Part shown: piece after piece, positions 16,495-25,577 of the stretch | Layout: each line of letters starts with the position of its first letter | Numbering within the stretch: position 1 is the first letter of the stretch | Assembly: GCA_025055115.1 (NCBI GenBank) | Contig: JANWYJ010000095.1 | Span: 1-39,708 of the forward strand | DNA: 39,708 bases | Origin: Gemmata sp. | Lineage (GTDB): Bacteria > Planctomycetota > Planctomycetia > Gemmatales > Gemmataceae | Direction of reading: 5' to 3' | Program-made: the position numbers and the translations under genes | Notes under the pieces: model-generated | Database searches by the model: none | Told to the model about the DNA's origin: nothing | What the model saw: only the letters and a program-made list of their open reading frames with translations

Positions 16495-17940
16495 TTACCA
16501 CGGTGGGCCGATCGCTTTGGCGACAAGGTCATAACCATCGGCGGCGGTGATTTTGGCCCGCACGAAATCGCCGGGGTGAAGGTTTTTGCCGCGGACGCGC
16601 ACGGTGCAGTCGATGTCGGGGGCATCGGCGTAGGTGCGGCCACGGAAATGCTGGGGGAAGTCGGGGTCAGGCCCGTCGATGATCACGGGGTGTTCCCGGC
16701 CCACTTGGGCGGCGGCCCAGGCGAACGCCACCTCTTGCTGCAGTTGCATTAACGCTTGCACGCGAGCCTGTTTGACCTCCTCGGGCCAATGGCCGTCGAG
16801 CTTGGCGGCCGGAGTTCCCGGTTCGCGCGAATACGGGAACACACCGACGCGTTCGAAGCGGAAATCGGCCACAAATTGCTTCAATTCTTCGAATTCCGCC
16901 TCCGTTTCCCCCGGAAACCCGACAATGAAGGTCGTGCGCAGGGCCAAATCCGGCCATTGCTGACGCAGCCGCTGCAGCAGCGCTTCTGTGGCCGCACGGT
17001 TGACACGGCGGATCATCCGCTTCAAGATGCGATCGTTGATATGTTGCAGCGGCAAATCCAGATAGGGAATGATCTTTTTGGCCCCAGCGCAGGTGGCGAT
17101 CAATTCGTCGGAAATGTATTCGGGGTAGGCATACAGGATACGAATCCATTCGATACCTTCGATCTGATCGAGTTCGCGGAGCAATTCCGCCAGCCGTGGG
17201 CGGCCGTAAAGGTCAATACCGTAATAGGTTGTGTCTTGAGCAACGATGATCAGCTCACGAACGCCATCGGCGGCCAATTCCTGGGCTTCGCGAATCACCG
17301 CGTCGATGGGTTTAGTCACATGCGGACCGCGCATTTGGGGAATGGCGCAGTAGGTGCAGAGCCGGTCGCAGCCTTCGCTGATTTTCAGATACGCGAAGTG
17401 GCGCGGCGTGATCCGCAAGCGGGCGGTATCTTCGAAGGCCCGAACCGGCGCCGGGCGAAACAAACTCCGCTGTTCTTGCTGCTGGGCGACGGCACGATCC
17501 ACGACCGCAACAATCTCCTCTCGGCCAAAAACCCCAACAATCTGATCGACCTCCGGCACTTCCTGAAGCAGTAGTTCCCGTTGCCGCTCGGCCATACACC
17601 CAGCAACGACCACAGCCCCCACCTTCCCCGCCTTCTTCAAGGCGAGCATCTCGCGAATAACCGCCAACGACTCTTGCCGCGCCGGTTCGATGAAACCGCA
17701 GGTATTCACGATCACCACATCGGCCCCCGCGGCCTCGGCTTGCAGAGTGTAGCCATCTTGCGCCAGTTTCCCGAGCATCCGTTCACTATCGACGGTATTT
17801 TTCGGGCATCCCAAACTGATGAAGGCGTAATGGCCCTTGGTGAGGGGGGCGTTGGTGGCGGTGTCGGTAGGAGCCGACGCGGCCAACGGTAAACTTCGGC
17901 CAGGCATGCGCGGATATTCCGTCGGAGAAGGCCGGCCCAT
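16495..17940 (-). CDS. rimO: ribosomal protein S12 methylthiotransferase RimO
   Basis: This encodes 481 residues. The MTTase N-terminal domain starts with ISLGCPKNTVDSE, a RimO signature, and its cluster cysteines are C45, C81 (NTCGF) and C115 (GCMAE). The radical SAM motif CDRLCTYC is at 191-198, and a C-terminal TRAM-like domain ends the protein. RimO adds a methylthio group to an aspartate of S12 using two iron-sulfur clusters and S-adenosylmethionine. The first 36 residues before GHYAFISLG are a nonconserved-looking extension, so the start may lie downstream, for instance at Met12 (17907). It is divergent from a GNAT gene. Confidence 0.95.
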   Translation of the reverse strand: MGRPSPTEYPRMPGRSLPLAASAPTDTATNAPLTKGHYAFISLGCPKNTVDSERMLGKLAQDGYTLQAEAAGADVVIVNTCGFIEPARQESLAVIREMLALKKAGKVGAVVVAGCMAERQRELLLQEVPEVDQIVGVFGREEIVAVVDRAVAQQQEQRSLFRPAPVRAFEDTARLRITPRHFAYLKISEGCDRLCTYCAIPQMRGPHVTKPIDAVIREAQELAADGVRELIIVAQDTTYYGIDLYGRPRLAELLRELDQIEGIEWIRILYAYPEYISDELIATCAGAKKIIPYLDLPLQHINDRILKRMIRRVNRAATEALLQRLRQQWPDLALRTTFIVGFPGETEAEFEELKQFVADFRFERVGVFPYSREPGTPAAKLDGHWPEEVKQARVQALMQLQQEVAFAWAAAQVGREHPVIIDGPDPDFPQHFRGRTYADAPDIDCTVRVRGKNLHPGDFVRAKITAADGYDLVAKAIGPPW

Positions 17941-18004
17941 CGGCCGCCGTCAACAAACACAACATTCAACACGAGATTGTTGTTATAGAGCTTCCCCCCG
18001 CACG

Positions 18005-18038
18005 CTACAAGCAACCCGACTCTACAAGCAACCCGAGA
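18005..18038. repeat. 17-bp tandem duplication
   Basis: The unit ctacaagcaacccga plus two bases occurs at 18005-18021 and 18022-18038, immediately upstream of the GNAT gene. Confidence 0.85.
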
Positions 18039-18058
18039 CGGAAGGGGGTATCGACCCC

Positions 18059-18607
18059 ATGATGCACATACGCCAAGCCATCGCTACGGATTGGCCCCGG
18101 ATATGGGAATTGTTTCAGCTCGTCGCAGCCAGTGGCGAAGTCTTCACCTACGACGAAACCACCACCGAAGAAACTGCTCGCCAACTGTGGTTCGCCCCCC
18201 CCACGCACTGCTTTGTGGCCGAAGTGGAGGGCACTTTCGCCGGAACATACTACCTGCGGGCCAACCAGCCCGGTCGCGGTAGCCATGTGGCCAATGCCGG
18301 CTACATGGTCGCGCCGGCATTCCGCGGACAGAAGCTGGCCGAAGCGCTGTGCCGTCATTCGCTGGCCGAAGCTCGTCTGCGGGGCTTTACCGCGATGCAG
18401 TTCAATTGTGTGGTCAGTACCAACACGGCGGCCATTCGGGCATGGCAGAAGTGCGGGTTTGCGATTATCGGCCGTGTGCCAGGAGCGTTCCGGCATCGTC
18501 ACCACGGCCTGGTGGATGTGCTGATCATGCACCGAGCGCTGACCGACGACGCAACAGCTTCGGCGGCCACCGAACAGCCGGCCGAAGCGCAACACTCAGT
18601 CAGCTAG
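18059..18607 (+). CDS. GNAT-family N-acetyltransferase
   Basis: This encodes 182 residues from ATG at 18059 (a second ATG follows directly), with GAAGGGGG upstream. The GNAT acetyl-CoA-binding motif A is clear: GYMVAPAFRGQKLAEAL at 81-97, with the R-x2-x-G/A pyrophosphate loop. Motif B-like NTAAIRAWQKCGF is at 122-134. The N-terminus (IRQAIATDWPRIWELF) and EVFTYDETTTEE resemble members acting on small amines or amino acids, such as phosphinothricin-type acetyltransferases. The substrate is not predictable. The alanine- and threonine-rich tail is probably disordered. Confidence 0.88.
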   Translation: MMHIRQAIATDWPRIWELFQLVAASGEVFTYDETTTEETARQLWFAPPTHCFVAEVEGTFAGTYYLRANQPGRGSHVANAGYMVAPAFRGQKLAEALCRHSLAEARLRGFTAMQFNCVVSTNTAAIRAWQKCGFAIIGRVPGAFRHRHHGLVDVLIMHRALTDDATASAATEQPAEAQHSVS

Positions 18608-18645
18608 CCAGGCGCAGCCGAAGCGCTTGATGGGAGGTGGTTTCC

Positions 18646-18662
18646 CAGCGCCTGAGGCGCTG
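18646..18662. terminator. hairpin between convergent genes
   Basis: CAGCGCC and GGCGCTG pair perfectly around a TGA loop, between the ends of the convergent GNAT and kinase genes. It could terminate transcription from either side, although no T-run accompanies it. Confidence 0.4.
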
Positions 18663-18708
18663 TCGCATCCGCCTGGTTTTCTGGCATTGGCGGGATTTGG
18701 GAACTGTC

Positions 18709-20145
18709 TTACTTGAAGATCAGCAATGCCGCAATGATGCCGATCAAAACCGCAACCAAGGCCACAAGGATGGGGGTCCAATTGAACGGTTCCGCGCCGC
18801 TGGCCGTTCGCGGCGCGGCCGCTCCGGGGGCGGGGGTTCGCTGCGAGACGGGGGTGGGACTGTAGCTGTAGGCGATGGTTGCGTCGGGGGTGGGGGGCGG
18901 TGAAGTGGTACGCACCTTTGTGGAGGGGCGGCTGGCACCCGTCGGCGTGGGGCTGGGCACCGGGGCGTAGCGACCTGATGGAGGCGCAGGCGGCTTGCGC
19001 AGCCCCACGCCCGAAGCCGGGGGCGGAACGTAATCGGCCGTGGCGTTCGGGTCGGCGCTGGGCACCGGAATCGTCGTGGGGGTAACCACCAGATCGCGAA
19101 ATTCGGGGGTGCTGTGCAGAGGGACGAACTGCCCATTTTTGGTACGGCTGACGACAATGCCCGAAGGGTCCCCCAATAACCGGTCGCGTAAGGCCCGGCG
19201 AATGCCCTCCGTGCTGCCTTTGACAGTGTGAGGCACATTATTTTCGTCGCGATAGACCAAATACCACACGTCGGCCGCCGGCGCAGCGGCGGCACTGGCC
19301 GCAGGGGGGGCGTGGCGACTTTGGCCCGTCAGGTCTTCGACGAACTCACGGCAACTGCTGGGCCGTTGACTGGGTTCGGCACTCATCGCCCGGCGAATCG
19401 CCCAGTCGACCCGGTCGGAAATCTTGGGATTGAGTTCTTTGGGTGCGGCAAATTCATTGCGAATCTTCTTCATCCAGCAATCCAGTGGGCTGGAATTGTC
19501 GAAGGGGACCACCCCAGTGACCATGGCATACAGCGTGGCCCCCAGGGAATAAATGTCGCCGCGAACATCGACCGATTTGGCATTGCGAAACTGTTCGGGG
19601 GCCATGTAGTGGGGGGTGCCAAGTCCACGACCGGTTCGCGTCAGGTTGAGGTCACCATCCACTTCCTTCACCAGCCCCATGTCGGTGAGTTTGGCCACGC
19701 CGTCGCGGGTCACGAGGATGTTATCCGGCTTGACATCGCGGTGCACCAAACCTTGTTTGTGCGCCCGCTGCAGACCATCGCAAACCTGGGTGATCAGGCG
19801 AATAGCTTCGGCTTCCGGATAAGGTCCGTACTTTTCGATATGCTGGCCGATGGATTCGCCATCAACATATTCCATGACCAAAAAGGGATGCGGCGGGGTG
19901 CCACAATAGTCGAGAGCTTTGACGACATTGGGATGATCCAGAACTTTGGCGGCGAGGAATTCGCGTTCGAACCGCTGCAGGAGAATGGGGTTTTTGGCAG
20001 TCGCCGGGGCAATGACTTTGACGGCGACAATTTCCCCCGTGCTGCGGTTGCGGGCGCGGTAAACCGCGCCCATGCCGCCTTCGGCGATCTTGGACAGAAT
20101 GTCGTAGTTGCCGAGCTGGGCAGGGATGGTCGTATCGCTGGCCAT
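18709..20145 (-). CDS. membrane-anchored Ser/Thr protein kinase (PknB-like catalytic domain)
   Basis: This encodes 478 residues from ATG at 20145, with GGAG 6 nt upstream. The Hanks-type kinase domain occupies about 14-270: glycine loop AEGGMGAVY (21-29), catalytic Lys43 in VAVKVI, HRDVKPDN (135-142), DMG instead of the usual DFG (155-157), and APE (182-184), so it should be active. A second region near 295-360 (WYLVYRDENNVPHTVKG onward) looks like a small folded domain of unknown role. A Pro/Thr/Ser-rich linker leads to one C-terminal transmembrane helix (about 455-476) that puts the kinase in the cytoplasm with its extreme C-terminus at the membrane. It is divergent from the coiled-coil cluster at 20490. 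Confidence 0.93.
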   Translation of the reverse strand: MASDTTIPAQLGNYDILSKIAEGGMGAVYRARNRSTGEIVAVKVIAPATAKNPILLQRFEREFLAAKVLDHPNVVKALDYCGTPPHPFLVMEYVDGESIGQHIEKYGPYPEAEAIRLITQVCDGLQRAHKQGLVHRDVKPDNILVTRDGVAKLTDMGLVKEVDGDLNLTRTGRGLGTPHYMAPEQFRNAKSVDVRGDIYSLGATLYAMVTGVVPFDNSSPLDCWMKKIRNEFAAPKELNPKISDRVDWAIRRAMSAEPSQRPSSCREFVEDLTGQSRHAPPAASAAAAPAADVWYLVYRDENNVPHTVKGSTEGIRRALRDRLLGDPSGIVVSRTKNGQFVPLHSTPEFRDLVVTPTTIPVPSADPNATADYVPPPASGVGLRKPPAPPSGRYAPVPSPTPTGASRPSTKVRTTSPPPTPDATIAYSYSPTPVSQRTPAPGAAAPRTASGAEPFNWTPILVALVAVLIGIIAALLIFK

Positions 20146-20489
20146 GGGTTGCTCCGGCTACCGGCGCCAATCGGAAAGCTCCGGCCATCACGCCGGTGCG
20201 GTCACTATTCTTATAGCCCAAATGCGTTCATTGTGCGCGGGTAGTTCCGTTGGGAACGAAATTATGGAGCCGCCGGAATTCTGAAAGATAGCCGCAACGG
20301 TCCGACATAACCGATACGACCGACAGAGACTTTCCGGCTTTCCGATCTCCCACGGTTTGTGCTGGTTCCGCGCTTGTCAAGGGCGCAACTGTCCGTCACA
20401 ATCGCTTTGAGGAGGCCCACGCCCCTGCGGTGTTGGCCTGCGTTGTTCATCCACGACCGGTTCACCGGCTTGCCGGGATACCAACCACC
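20146..20489. other. divergent intergenic region, 344 bp, presumably promoters
   Basis: This separates the kinase gene from the coiled-coil gene cluster. No gene, tRNA or local repeat set was found, unlike most other gaps of this size here. Promoter elements could not be assigned by eye. Confidence 0.45.
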
Positions 20490-21992
20490 ATGAGACTGTT
20501 CGGCATCCTGCTGATCGTCGCGAACCTCCTTGCGGGGGCCGCTTTCGTCTATTTCGCCACCCAGAACTGGAAGGGGCGCCAGACGATCCATGCGGCGGCT
20601 CTCCGGCATATTTTACTGCTGCAAGGGCTGCCGTTTGAACCGCCCCCTGGTGCCCCCGAAGGCTTCGACCCCGAGGATGAAACGCCCTTTGTTGTAACGA
20701 TGGCTGGCGGCGACGCGACCAAAACGGTCAGCAAAAAGCTCCTCGAAGCCTATTTCGCCGCCAACACCGCAGCGGCCAGCGCCGCCGTGGGCGAACCAAC
20801 GGCCGGCCCGTCGATTCCTTTGGCCACCAATGCCCCGGTCACCAACCAACTGGCCGAAGTCAAACGTGTCCAAAAATTGATCAAGGATGAACTGGCCAAA
20901 GACACGCTGGCCCCCGCGGCCAAACAAGCCCTTCTGCGCGGATGGCTGCTGTACCAAGCGGAAAATTATCCGATGCGCGAACTGCTGCTCCGGCTGACTT
21001 CACCCACGACCGACAAGGGGCAAAATAAGACGGAGGAGCAGATCAAAGCCGATGTCGCCACCCTCGAACAGATTCTCGACAGCCGTTTCAATGCCGTTTT
21101 GAACCCACCGCAGCCTCTTGCGCCAGTGCCGCCGGAGGGGCTGCCTGATCTCAAACAGTTCGCCGACGCTCTGCAAGCCCTGCGCGATGACTTCGACCGA
21201 CTGACCGACGAATTGACCCCCATCCAAAATGAGTTTGAAAAGCTCCGCGGCGAACTGGCGACTCTGCAGGCCAACCAGGCCCCCGACGATCAACAGGAGG
21301 CCAAACGCAACCAAATTCAAGCGAAAATCGACCAATTGCGGGCCAAACAACCAGCGCTTCAAGCCAAACAAGCCGAAATCATCAAAAAACAAGTGGAATT
21401 TGCCGAGGCGATCCAACGCTACGAAGTGTTGCAGAATAAGGCATTCGACGATCGGGAAGGTCTCAGCCAAGATCAAATCGAACGCCGCATGCGCCTGGCC
21501 CATTTGCTCATCCATCTGGATCGCGACGGTGCTTGGCAAAAACGGGTGATGGTGATTGTCGGTCTGCGTCGCTATGTCAAAGCCGTCTCAGCGCAGGTGT
21601 TACGGTTGAGCCTGATGACGCAGCATGTGGATCGGGTCATTCCGATTGAAAATGCCGTCTTCCATCGCACGATCATCGAATTGCAACAAAAAGCGATTCA
21701 AAATGCGGCCCGCGCGCAAGGCGTGGCGGCGGAAAAAGCCAAACTCATCGAACAGAAAATCGTCGCCGATGATGCTGTCAACCGCCGACAAACGCAACTC
21801 AAGGAGTTGACGGATCAGTTGAACAAAGTCAAAGCCGAAGTGGACGACATGTTGGTCCGGCAAACGGCCATCGAGCAGCAACTATTCGAAGTTCAACGCG
21901 AAGTGGCCCTGACACTCGAAGACGTGTACCGTTTGGAAGACTTGCTCCGCGCGATGGAACGCGAACGCTACGGCTTGCCACCGACGAAGTGA
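20490..21992 (+). CDS. large membrane-anchored coiled-coil protein, unknown function (cluster gene 1)
   Basis: This encodes 500 residues from ATG at 20490, the Met directly before the hydrophobic N-terminus; no strong ribosome binding site precedes it. One transmembrane helix (about 3-24, LFGILLIVANLLAGAAFVYF) is followed by a long, highly charged and Gln-rich helical protein. Heptad-like coiled coil is strong around 230-330 (EFEKLRGELATLQANQ, KIDQLRAKQPALQAKQAEI) and 400-490 (LKELTDQLNKVKAEVDDML). I recognise no enzyme motif. It is the first gene of a cluster of four with short gaps (49, 130 and 34 nt) whose products all have one membrane segment, which suggests an envelope complex. Confidence 0.8.
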   Translation: MRLFGILLIVANLLAGAAFVYFATQNWKGRQTIHAAALRHILLLQGLPFEPPPGAPEGFDPEDETPFVVTMAGGDATKTVSKKLLEAYFAANTAAASAAVGEPTAGPSIPLATNAPVTNQLAEVKRVQKLIKDELAKDTLAPAAKQALLRGWLLYQAENYPMRELLLRLTSPTTDKGQNKTEEQIKADVATLEQILDSRFNAVLNPPQPLAPVPPEGLPDLKQFADALQALRDDFDRLTDELTPIQNEFEKLRGELATLQANQAPDDQQEAKRNQIQAKIDQLRAKQPALQAKQAEIIKKQVEFAEAIQRYEVLQNKAFDDREGLSQDQIERRMRLAHLLIHLDRDGAWQKRVMVIVGLRRYVKAVSAQVLRLSLMTQHVDRVIPIENAVFHRTIIELQQKAIQNAARAQGVAAEKAKLIEQKIVADDAVNRRQTQLKELTDQLNKVKAEVDDMLVRQTAIEQQLFEVQREVALTLEDVYRLEDLLRAMERERYGLPPTK

Positions 21993-22041
21993 AATCCCTG
22001 CGCCGGATCTCCACGCGGTCGGAATCCCTACAGGTGCCGTG

Positions 22042-22776
22042 ATGACTGCCATTGGAAAACTGCTGGTTGTGCTCTCGTTGGTTGCGGGTTTGGGCGTTCT
22101 TGCGTGGTCGGCGAACGTCTATACCCTGCGGCCAGGATGGTTTGCCAAGGAAAGCCCCAGTGTGGACAAGGGGCATTCGCCGCTGACCTTTGAGCAATTG
22201 AAGGCGGAAATTGATACTTTGCATCGCAGTGCCGCCGCCGTCAGTGAGGCGTGGGGCCGCGAGTTCGCCACACTGGAGCAACGCGAGAAATACCGCGACC
22301 AACGCCGCGCCGGCTATGCCGAACGGCTCCTGTGGGCGCACAAAGGCCACCCCACCGATCGGGTCAACCCGAAGAACCCCAAAAGCCCCGGCATTGGCTT
22401 CTACGAACCGGTCATCGACAGCACCACCCAACTGCACGACCTGACCAAACGGGGCCGCCCAGTCGTCGATACCAATAACAATCCGCTGGCTGGCTTAGAT
22501 GTCCAAGAAGCGTCGATTGCCAATGATGTCGCCGAGATCGAACGTCTCAGCCGGGAAATCAAAGCCCAACGCGAAGCCTTCGATAAGATCAGTGAGCAAG
22601 TGCTGGCCACCGAACAACGGGCATTCAAGATGACCGTCATCCGTGATAGCATACAAGCGGAGTTGTTCTTCCTCGAAACGTTTGAAGTCGGCGTCCTTGA
22701 AACCCGCGAAACGGTTTTCCGACGCCACGACCAACTGAAAAAACGACTCCAGCAACTGGGGCTAGTCAACCCCTAA
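22042..22776 (+). CDS. membrane-anchored coiled-coil protein, unknown function (cluster gene 2)
   Basis: This encodes 244 residues from ATG at 22042 (GTG at 22039 is also in frame). An N-terminal transmembrane helix (about 5-25, GKLLVVLSLVAGLGVLAW) is followed by SANVYTLRPGWF and then mostly helical sequence with coiled-coil stretches near 45-75 and 150-240 (EIERLSREIKAQREAFDKI). The N-terminal anchor resembles that of cluster gene 3 (GK-L plus an N-x3-R-x-W motif after the helix). No catalytic motif is seen. Its position 49 nt after cluster gene 1 suggests co-transcription. Confidence 0.8.
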   Translation: MTAIGKLLVVLSLVAGLGVLAWSANVYTLRPGWFAKESPSVDKGHSPLTFEQLKAEIDTLHRSAAAVSEAWGREFATLEQREKYRDQRRAGYAERLLWAHKGHPTDRVNPKNPKSPGIGFYEPVIDSTTQLHDLTKRGRPVVDTNNNPLAGLDVQEASIANDVAEIERLSREIKAQREAFDKISEQVLATEQRAFKMTVIRDSIQAELFFLETFEVGVLETRETVFRRHDQLKKRLQQLGLVNP

Positions 22777-22906
22777 CACCGGGTGGAAGCATCCTCCAAA
22801 CGGCCCGCACCACAACTTGCTCGATCGGGGGATTCACACTCGGTTCTAGGGTCGGATTCACCTAAGGCGACCAGACATCCGCAACGTGCGGATCAGGGGG
22901 GTAGCG

Positions 22907-23815
22907 ATGAGTTGGCTTGGCAAAATCCTGACGTTCCTTGTGCTCATCGGCTCGGTGGTGTGGATGTATTTCAGCGTCAATGCCTTCGCCATCCGCACCA
23001 ATTGGAAAGCCCGCGCCGATGCTTTTGAGAAGGCGTTCAAAGATAGCGAAGCCCGCCGCGAACAGGAAAAGCTCATGGCGCAAGCGGATCGCGACCAGCT
23101 CCTGCGTCTCTACGCGGCGGAAAAAGCTCGCGCCGATGAATTCGAACGCGGCTACAACGATATTGCCGCCTCGTCCCGTCGTGACGACACCGCCTTCCAA
23201 CAACTGCTCGACAACTACACCAGCGCCGATGTCAAGGCGCAAAAGCTCGCCGCTCAGGTCAAAACCATCCAAGAAGAACTCCGCATCACCCGCGACCGCA
23301 ATAATGAGCTGGAAAACAAACGGCAAGAACTCGTGTTGCAAAAAGAAGAAGCCGAACGCCGCCGGGTAGAAGCCCAGAATGCCGCTCGGCTGCAACAAAC
23401 TATCGCGGAAGATTATGCCCGGCGCTTGGAAACCCTCACAGCGCTGGTCAACGAATTGCGGCAAACCGGCGGCAGCGGCACCGCCGCCGTTTTGCGTTCG
23501 ATCGACCGGGTTCCGGCACCGCTTCCGGAGAACATCCGTGGCACTGTGGTTCGCGATATCGTCGGCGAATTCGTCCACATCAACATTGGTATCGACGCCG
23601 GCTTAGAACCCGGCAGCAAACTCGACGTGTACCGCGAAGGTGGCGGCGGGAAGTATTTGGGGACTCTGATTGTCACCAAATCTCTCTATCCCAAAGAAGC
23701 GGTGGCCGAATTCAAACCTGCGCGGCCAGTGCCCATCAGCCAATTGCGACCCGATGAGCTGCCCCGCAAAGGGGACAAGGTCGGCATCCTGACTCCCGGC
23801 CCCAGCTTGCGCTGA
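22907..23815 (+). CDS. membrane-anchored coiled-coil protein with C-terminal beta domain (cluster gene 3)
   Basis: This encodes 302 residues from ATG at 22907, chosen because GGGGGG lies 5 nt upstream. A transmembrane helix (about 5-25, GKILTFLVLIGSVVWMYF) precedes SVNAFAIRTNW, then a long coiled coil (about 35-195, for example NNELENKRQELVLQKEEAER). The last 90 residues look like a small beta-barrel (GTVVRDIVGEFVHINIGIDAG, LEPGSKLDVYREG, YLGTLIVTKSLYPKEAVAEF) similar in style to FlgT C-terminal or MreC-like beta domains; that comparison is from memory. A role bridging envelope layers is plausible but unproven. Confidence 0.82.
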   Translation: MSWLGKILTFLVLIGSVVWMYFSVNAFAIRTNWKARADAFEKAFKDSEARREQEKLMAQADRDQLLRLYAAEKARADEFERGYNDIAASSRRDDTAFQQLLDNYTSADVKAQKLAAQVKTIQEELRITRDRNNELENKRQELVLQKEEAERRRVEAQNAARLQQTIAEDYARRLETLTALVNELRQTGGSGTAAVLRSIDRVPAPLPENIRGTVVRDIVGEFVHINIGIDAGLEPGSKLDVYREGGGGKYLGTLIVTKSLYPKEAVAEFKPARPVPISQLRPDELPRKGDKVGILTPGPSLR

Positions 23816-23849
23816 TGCCCCCACCACTGCCCACCCAGGAGACCAACCG

Positions 23850-24092
23850 ATGGCGAAGGCCAAAGCGAAAACCCAAGAAAGCGTCGTTGCGGAAGACCCG
23901 CGCCGCCCCACGCCAGTTCGCCGCGACGGCCCCTATGTGCTGATGTTGTTCGTCACCTTGCTCGCCATCATCACCGGCACGGTCTTGATGTACTTAGACA
24001 CCGAAGAGTATGGCGGCAAAAGCCCTCCTAAGGAAACGGCACCCGAAGCCCGCCCCTTGGGCGGGCTGCCAAAAGCCAATCCGAACCCCTGA
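23850..24092 (+). CDS. 80-residue single-pass membrane protein (cluster gene 4)
   Basis: This encodes 80 residues from ATG at 23850, with AGGAG 8 nt upstream and only 34 nt after cluster gene 3. A Lys/Arg-rich cytoplasmic segment (1-26) is followed by one transmembrane helix (about 28-48, YVLMLFVTLLAIITGTVLMYL) and a short Pro-rich tail. No family is recognised. Its stop codon lies inside the first copy of a 30-bp direct repeat whose second copy is 73 bp downstream. Confidence 0.78.
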   Translation: MAKAKAKTQESVVAEDPRRPTPVRRDGPYVLMLFVTLLAIITGTVLMYLDTEEYGGKSPPKETAPEARPLGGLPKANPNP

Positions 24093-24183
24093 CGCGGATA
24101 TCGTCGTTCTATGACGACCTTATCGTCACGCGCCACCGGGGTGCCATTACCATCCAAACCCCTGACGTGGATATCGTCGTTCT
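24081..24183. repeat. 30-bp direct repeat pair, 73-bp period, overlapping a stop codon
   Basis: Copies at 24081-24110 and 24154-24183 differ at two bases (core acccctgacg, then ggatatcgtcgttct). The first includes the last codons and the TGA (24090-24092) of cluster gene 4. Spacer 43 bp. Confidence 0.92.
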
Positions 24184-24253
24184 GTGGCCAACGTCGTAAG
24201 TGCTGATACCTCAACGGCCTCGGTGCTTCACCGCGGCCGTGAGCGTTTCTTGA

Positions 24254-24288
24254 GCCAAATTCGGATTTTTTTTTCGGCCGAATCTGGC
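24254..24288. other. imperfect hairpin with a T9 loop
   Basis: GCCAAATTCGG (24254-24264) pairs with CCGAATCTGGC (24278-24288) except at one position, around a 13-nt loop containing nine T residues. It lies between the coiled-coil cluster and the PEP-CTERM gene and could be a terminator of the cluster or a regulatory leader element. Confidence 0.4.
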
Positions 24289-24346
24289 TAATGTTCTCCG
24301 CGGCTGTGGACCACTTGGAATGTTACCTAGGAAGGGGCGTGGATTT

Positions 24347-25228
24347 ATGCGTCGGACAACGGCGTGGTTCGTTGTAGTCGGCGTGGCGATCATCGCAACC
24401 GACAACCCACTGCAGGCTACCGAGGGATTTTGGGTCTCGCTGGCCTCCGGCTTCTCCGGAACGGGCGAACCACAATACTATTACGAACAGTGGTTTGAAA
24501 CACCCCACGGCCCACCGCCCCTGGCCGTGACGCGCACCAGCGGCGTCAATGCCCAGGCGACCACCGGCGGTGGAACAGCCTTCTTCAACAATGGTGCCGT
24601 CCCCGTGGTGATTCACCCGACCGATGGCTATGCCTACCTCACCGGAGGCAACCGACCATCGGACCTCAGCCAAGCCCTGCAACGGCAAATGGCTTACGGT
24701 CGGGGATTGGCCAGTTCCACACCCGATGCCAGCGCCACGGTCCCTCCGTCCAACGCCAACTTGCTGACGCTCGATGCCACAGCCCCCGACGACGCTGGCA
24801 ACCGGGTCCTGACGGTCGCACTGACGAATCCTCAAGGCCAGCCGTTGGTCGAAGGCAGTATTCCGATTCCCTCTGGCGGCTGGTGGGTCATCGGCCTCGG
24901 CCCGAACCCCAATGGTCTGATTATTTCTGATCCTGAACCGCTGCCCCTACCCGAACTACCGCCGGTCTTTGAAGAACCCGAGCCAACACCCGGCTTACCA
25001 CCCCAACCATCCCCCACCCCAGAACTCGAAATTCAACCCACTTCGCCGAGCAATCCACCCCCGCCCCCGCCCACGGAGTTGCCGACCGAGGCTACCCCCG
25101 AACCGGGTACTCTCATGCTCGCCAGTGTCGGCGGTGCCGGAGCGTTTGGCTGGCGCTGGTTCCGCCGCCGCCGCAAAGCCCGCGGACACACCACTCACCC
25201 CATACCCCAGCGAATCCAACATCCATGA
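24347..25228 (+). CDS. PEP-CTERM sorting domain protein, secreted
   Basis: This encodes 293 residues from ATG at 24347 (GGAAGG about 11 nt upstream; an ATG at 24320 is also in frame). Residues 1-24 form a signal peptide. The middle has no recognised domain. A Pro/Glu/Thr-rich linker (about 195-250) leads to a C-terminal PEP-CTERM tripartite signal: PEP at 251-253 in TPEPGTL, a hydrophobic stretch (MLASVGGAGAFGW) and an Arg-rich end (RWFRRRRKAR). Such proteins are handled by an exosortase and are often surface or matrix proteins. No exosortase gene is in the window. Confidence 0.82.
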   Translation: MRRTTAWFVVVGVAIIATDNPLQATEGFWVSLASGFSGTGEPQYYYEQWFETPHGPPPLAVTRTSGVNAQATTGGGTAFFNNGAVPVVIHPTDGYAYLTGGNRPSDLSQALQRQMAYGRGLASSTPDASATVPPSNANLLTLDATAPDDAGNRVLTVALTNPQGQPLVEGSIPIPSGGWWVIGLGPNPNGLIISDPEPLPLPELPPVFEEPEPTPGLPPQPSPTPELEIQPTSPSNPPPPPPTELPTEATPEPGTLMLASVGGAGAFGWRWFRRRRKARGHTTHPIPQRIQHP

Positions 25229-25270
25229 ACTTCGGGCCAGACGAGATGTCGTAATCCGCTGGCATACCCC

Positions 25271-25370
25271 GCCCTAGGTCCCAACCGGTCGTGTCTTGCG
25301 TCGATCGTCGCCTTGGCGGCGCAAAGAGAAAAAGGTTGATGCCCGCCTCATGCCCCAACCGGTCGCGTCT
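25271..25370. repeat. degenerate 26-bp direct repeat pair, 74-bp period
   Basis: Copies at 25271-25296 and 25345-25370 share ccaaccggtcgYgtct and diverge to the left. They open a 664-bp gap (25229-25892) that has no convincing gene and contains three successive repeat sets. Confidence 0.75.
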
Positions 25371-25394
25371 GTGGCCACGGCGACCGGTTGGCAC

Positions 25395-25485
25395 TTTTTT
25401 CAGCCCATCACCCGCATCAAAAGTCAGAACCGATCCGCTCTTTTTTCAGCCCACCACCCGCATCAAAAGCCAGAACCGATCCGCA
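25395..25485. repeat. 45-bp near-perfect tandem duplication, 46-bp period
   Basis: Copies at 25395-25439 and 25441-25485 share ttttttcagccca followed by cacccgcatcaaaag and cagaaccgatccgc, with few differences. Confidence 0.9.
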
Positions 25486-25577
25486 ACCCTAACCATAACC
25501 TGGAGAGCCTGTTTCCAAACACCGCAGCGGCCGAACGAACCGTGTTTTCGGGCGGTTGTCGGGTTGGGGAACGCCCC

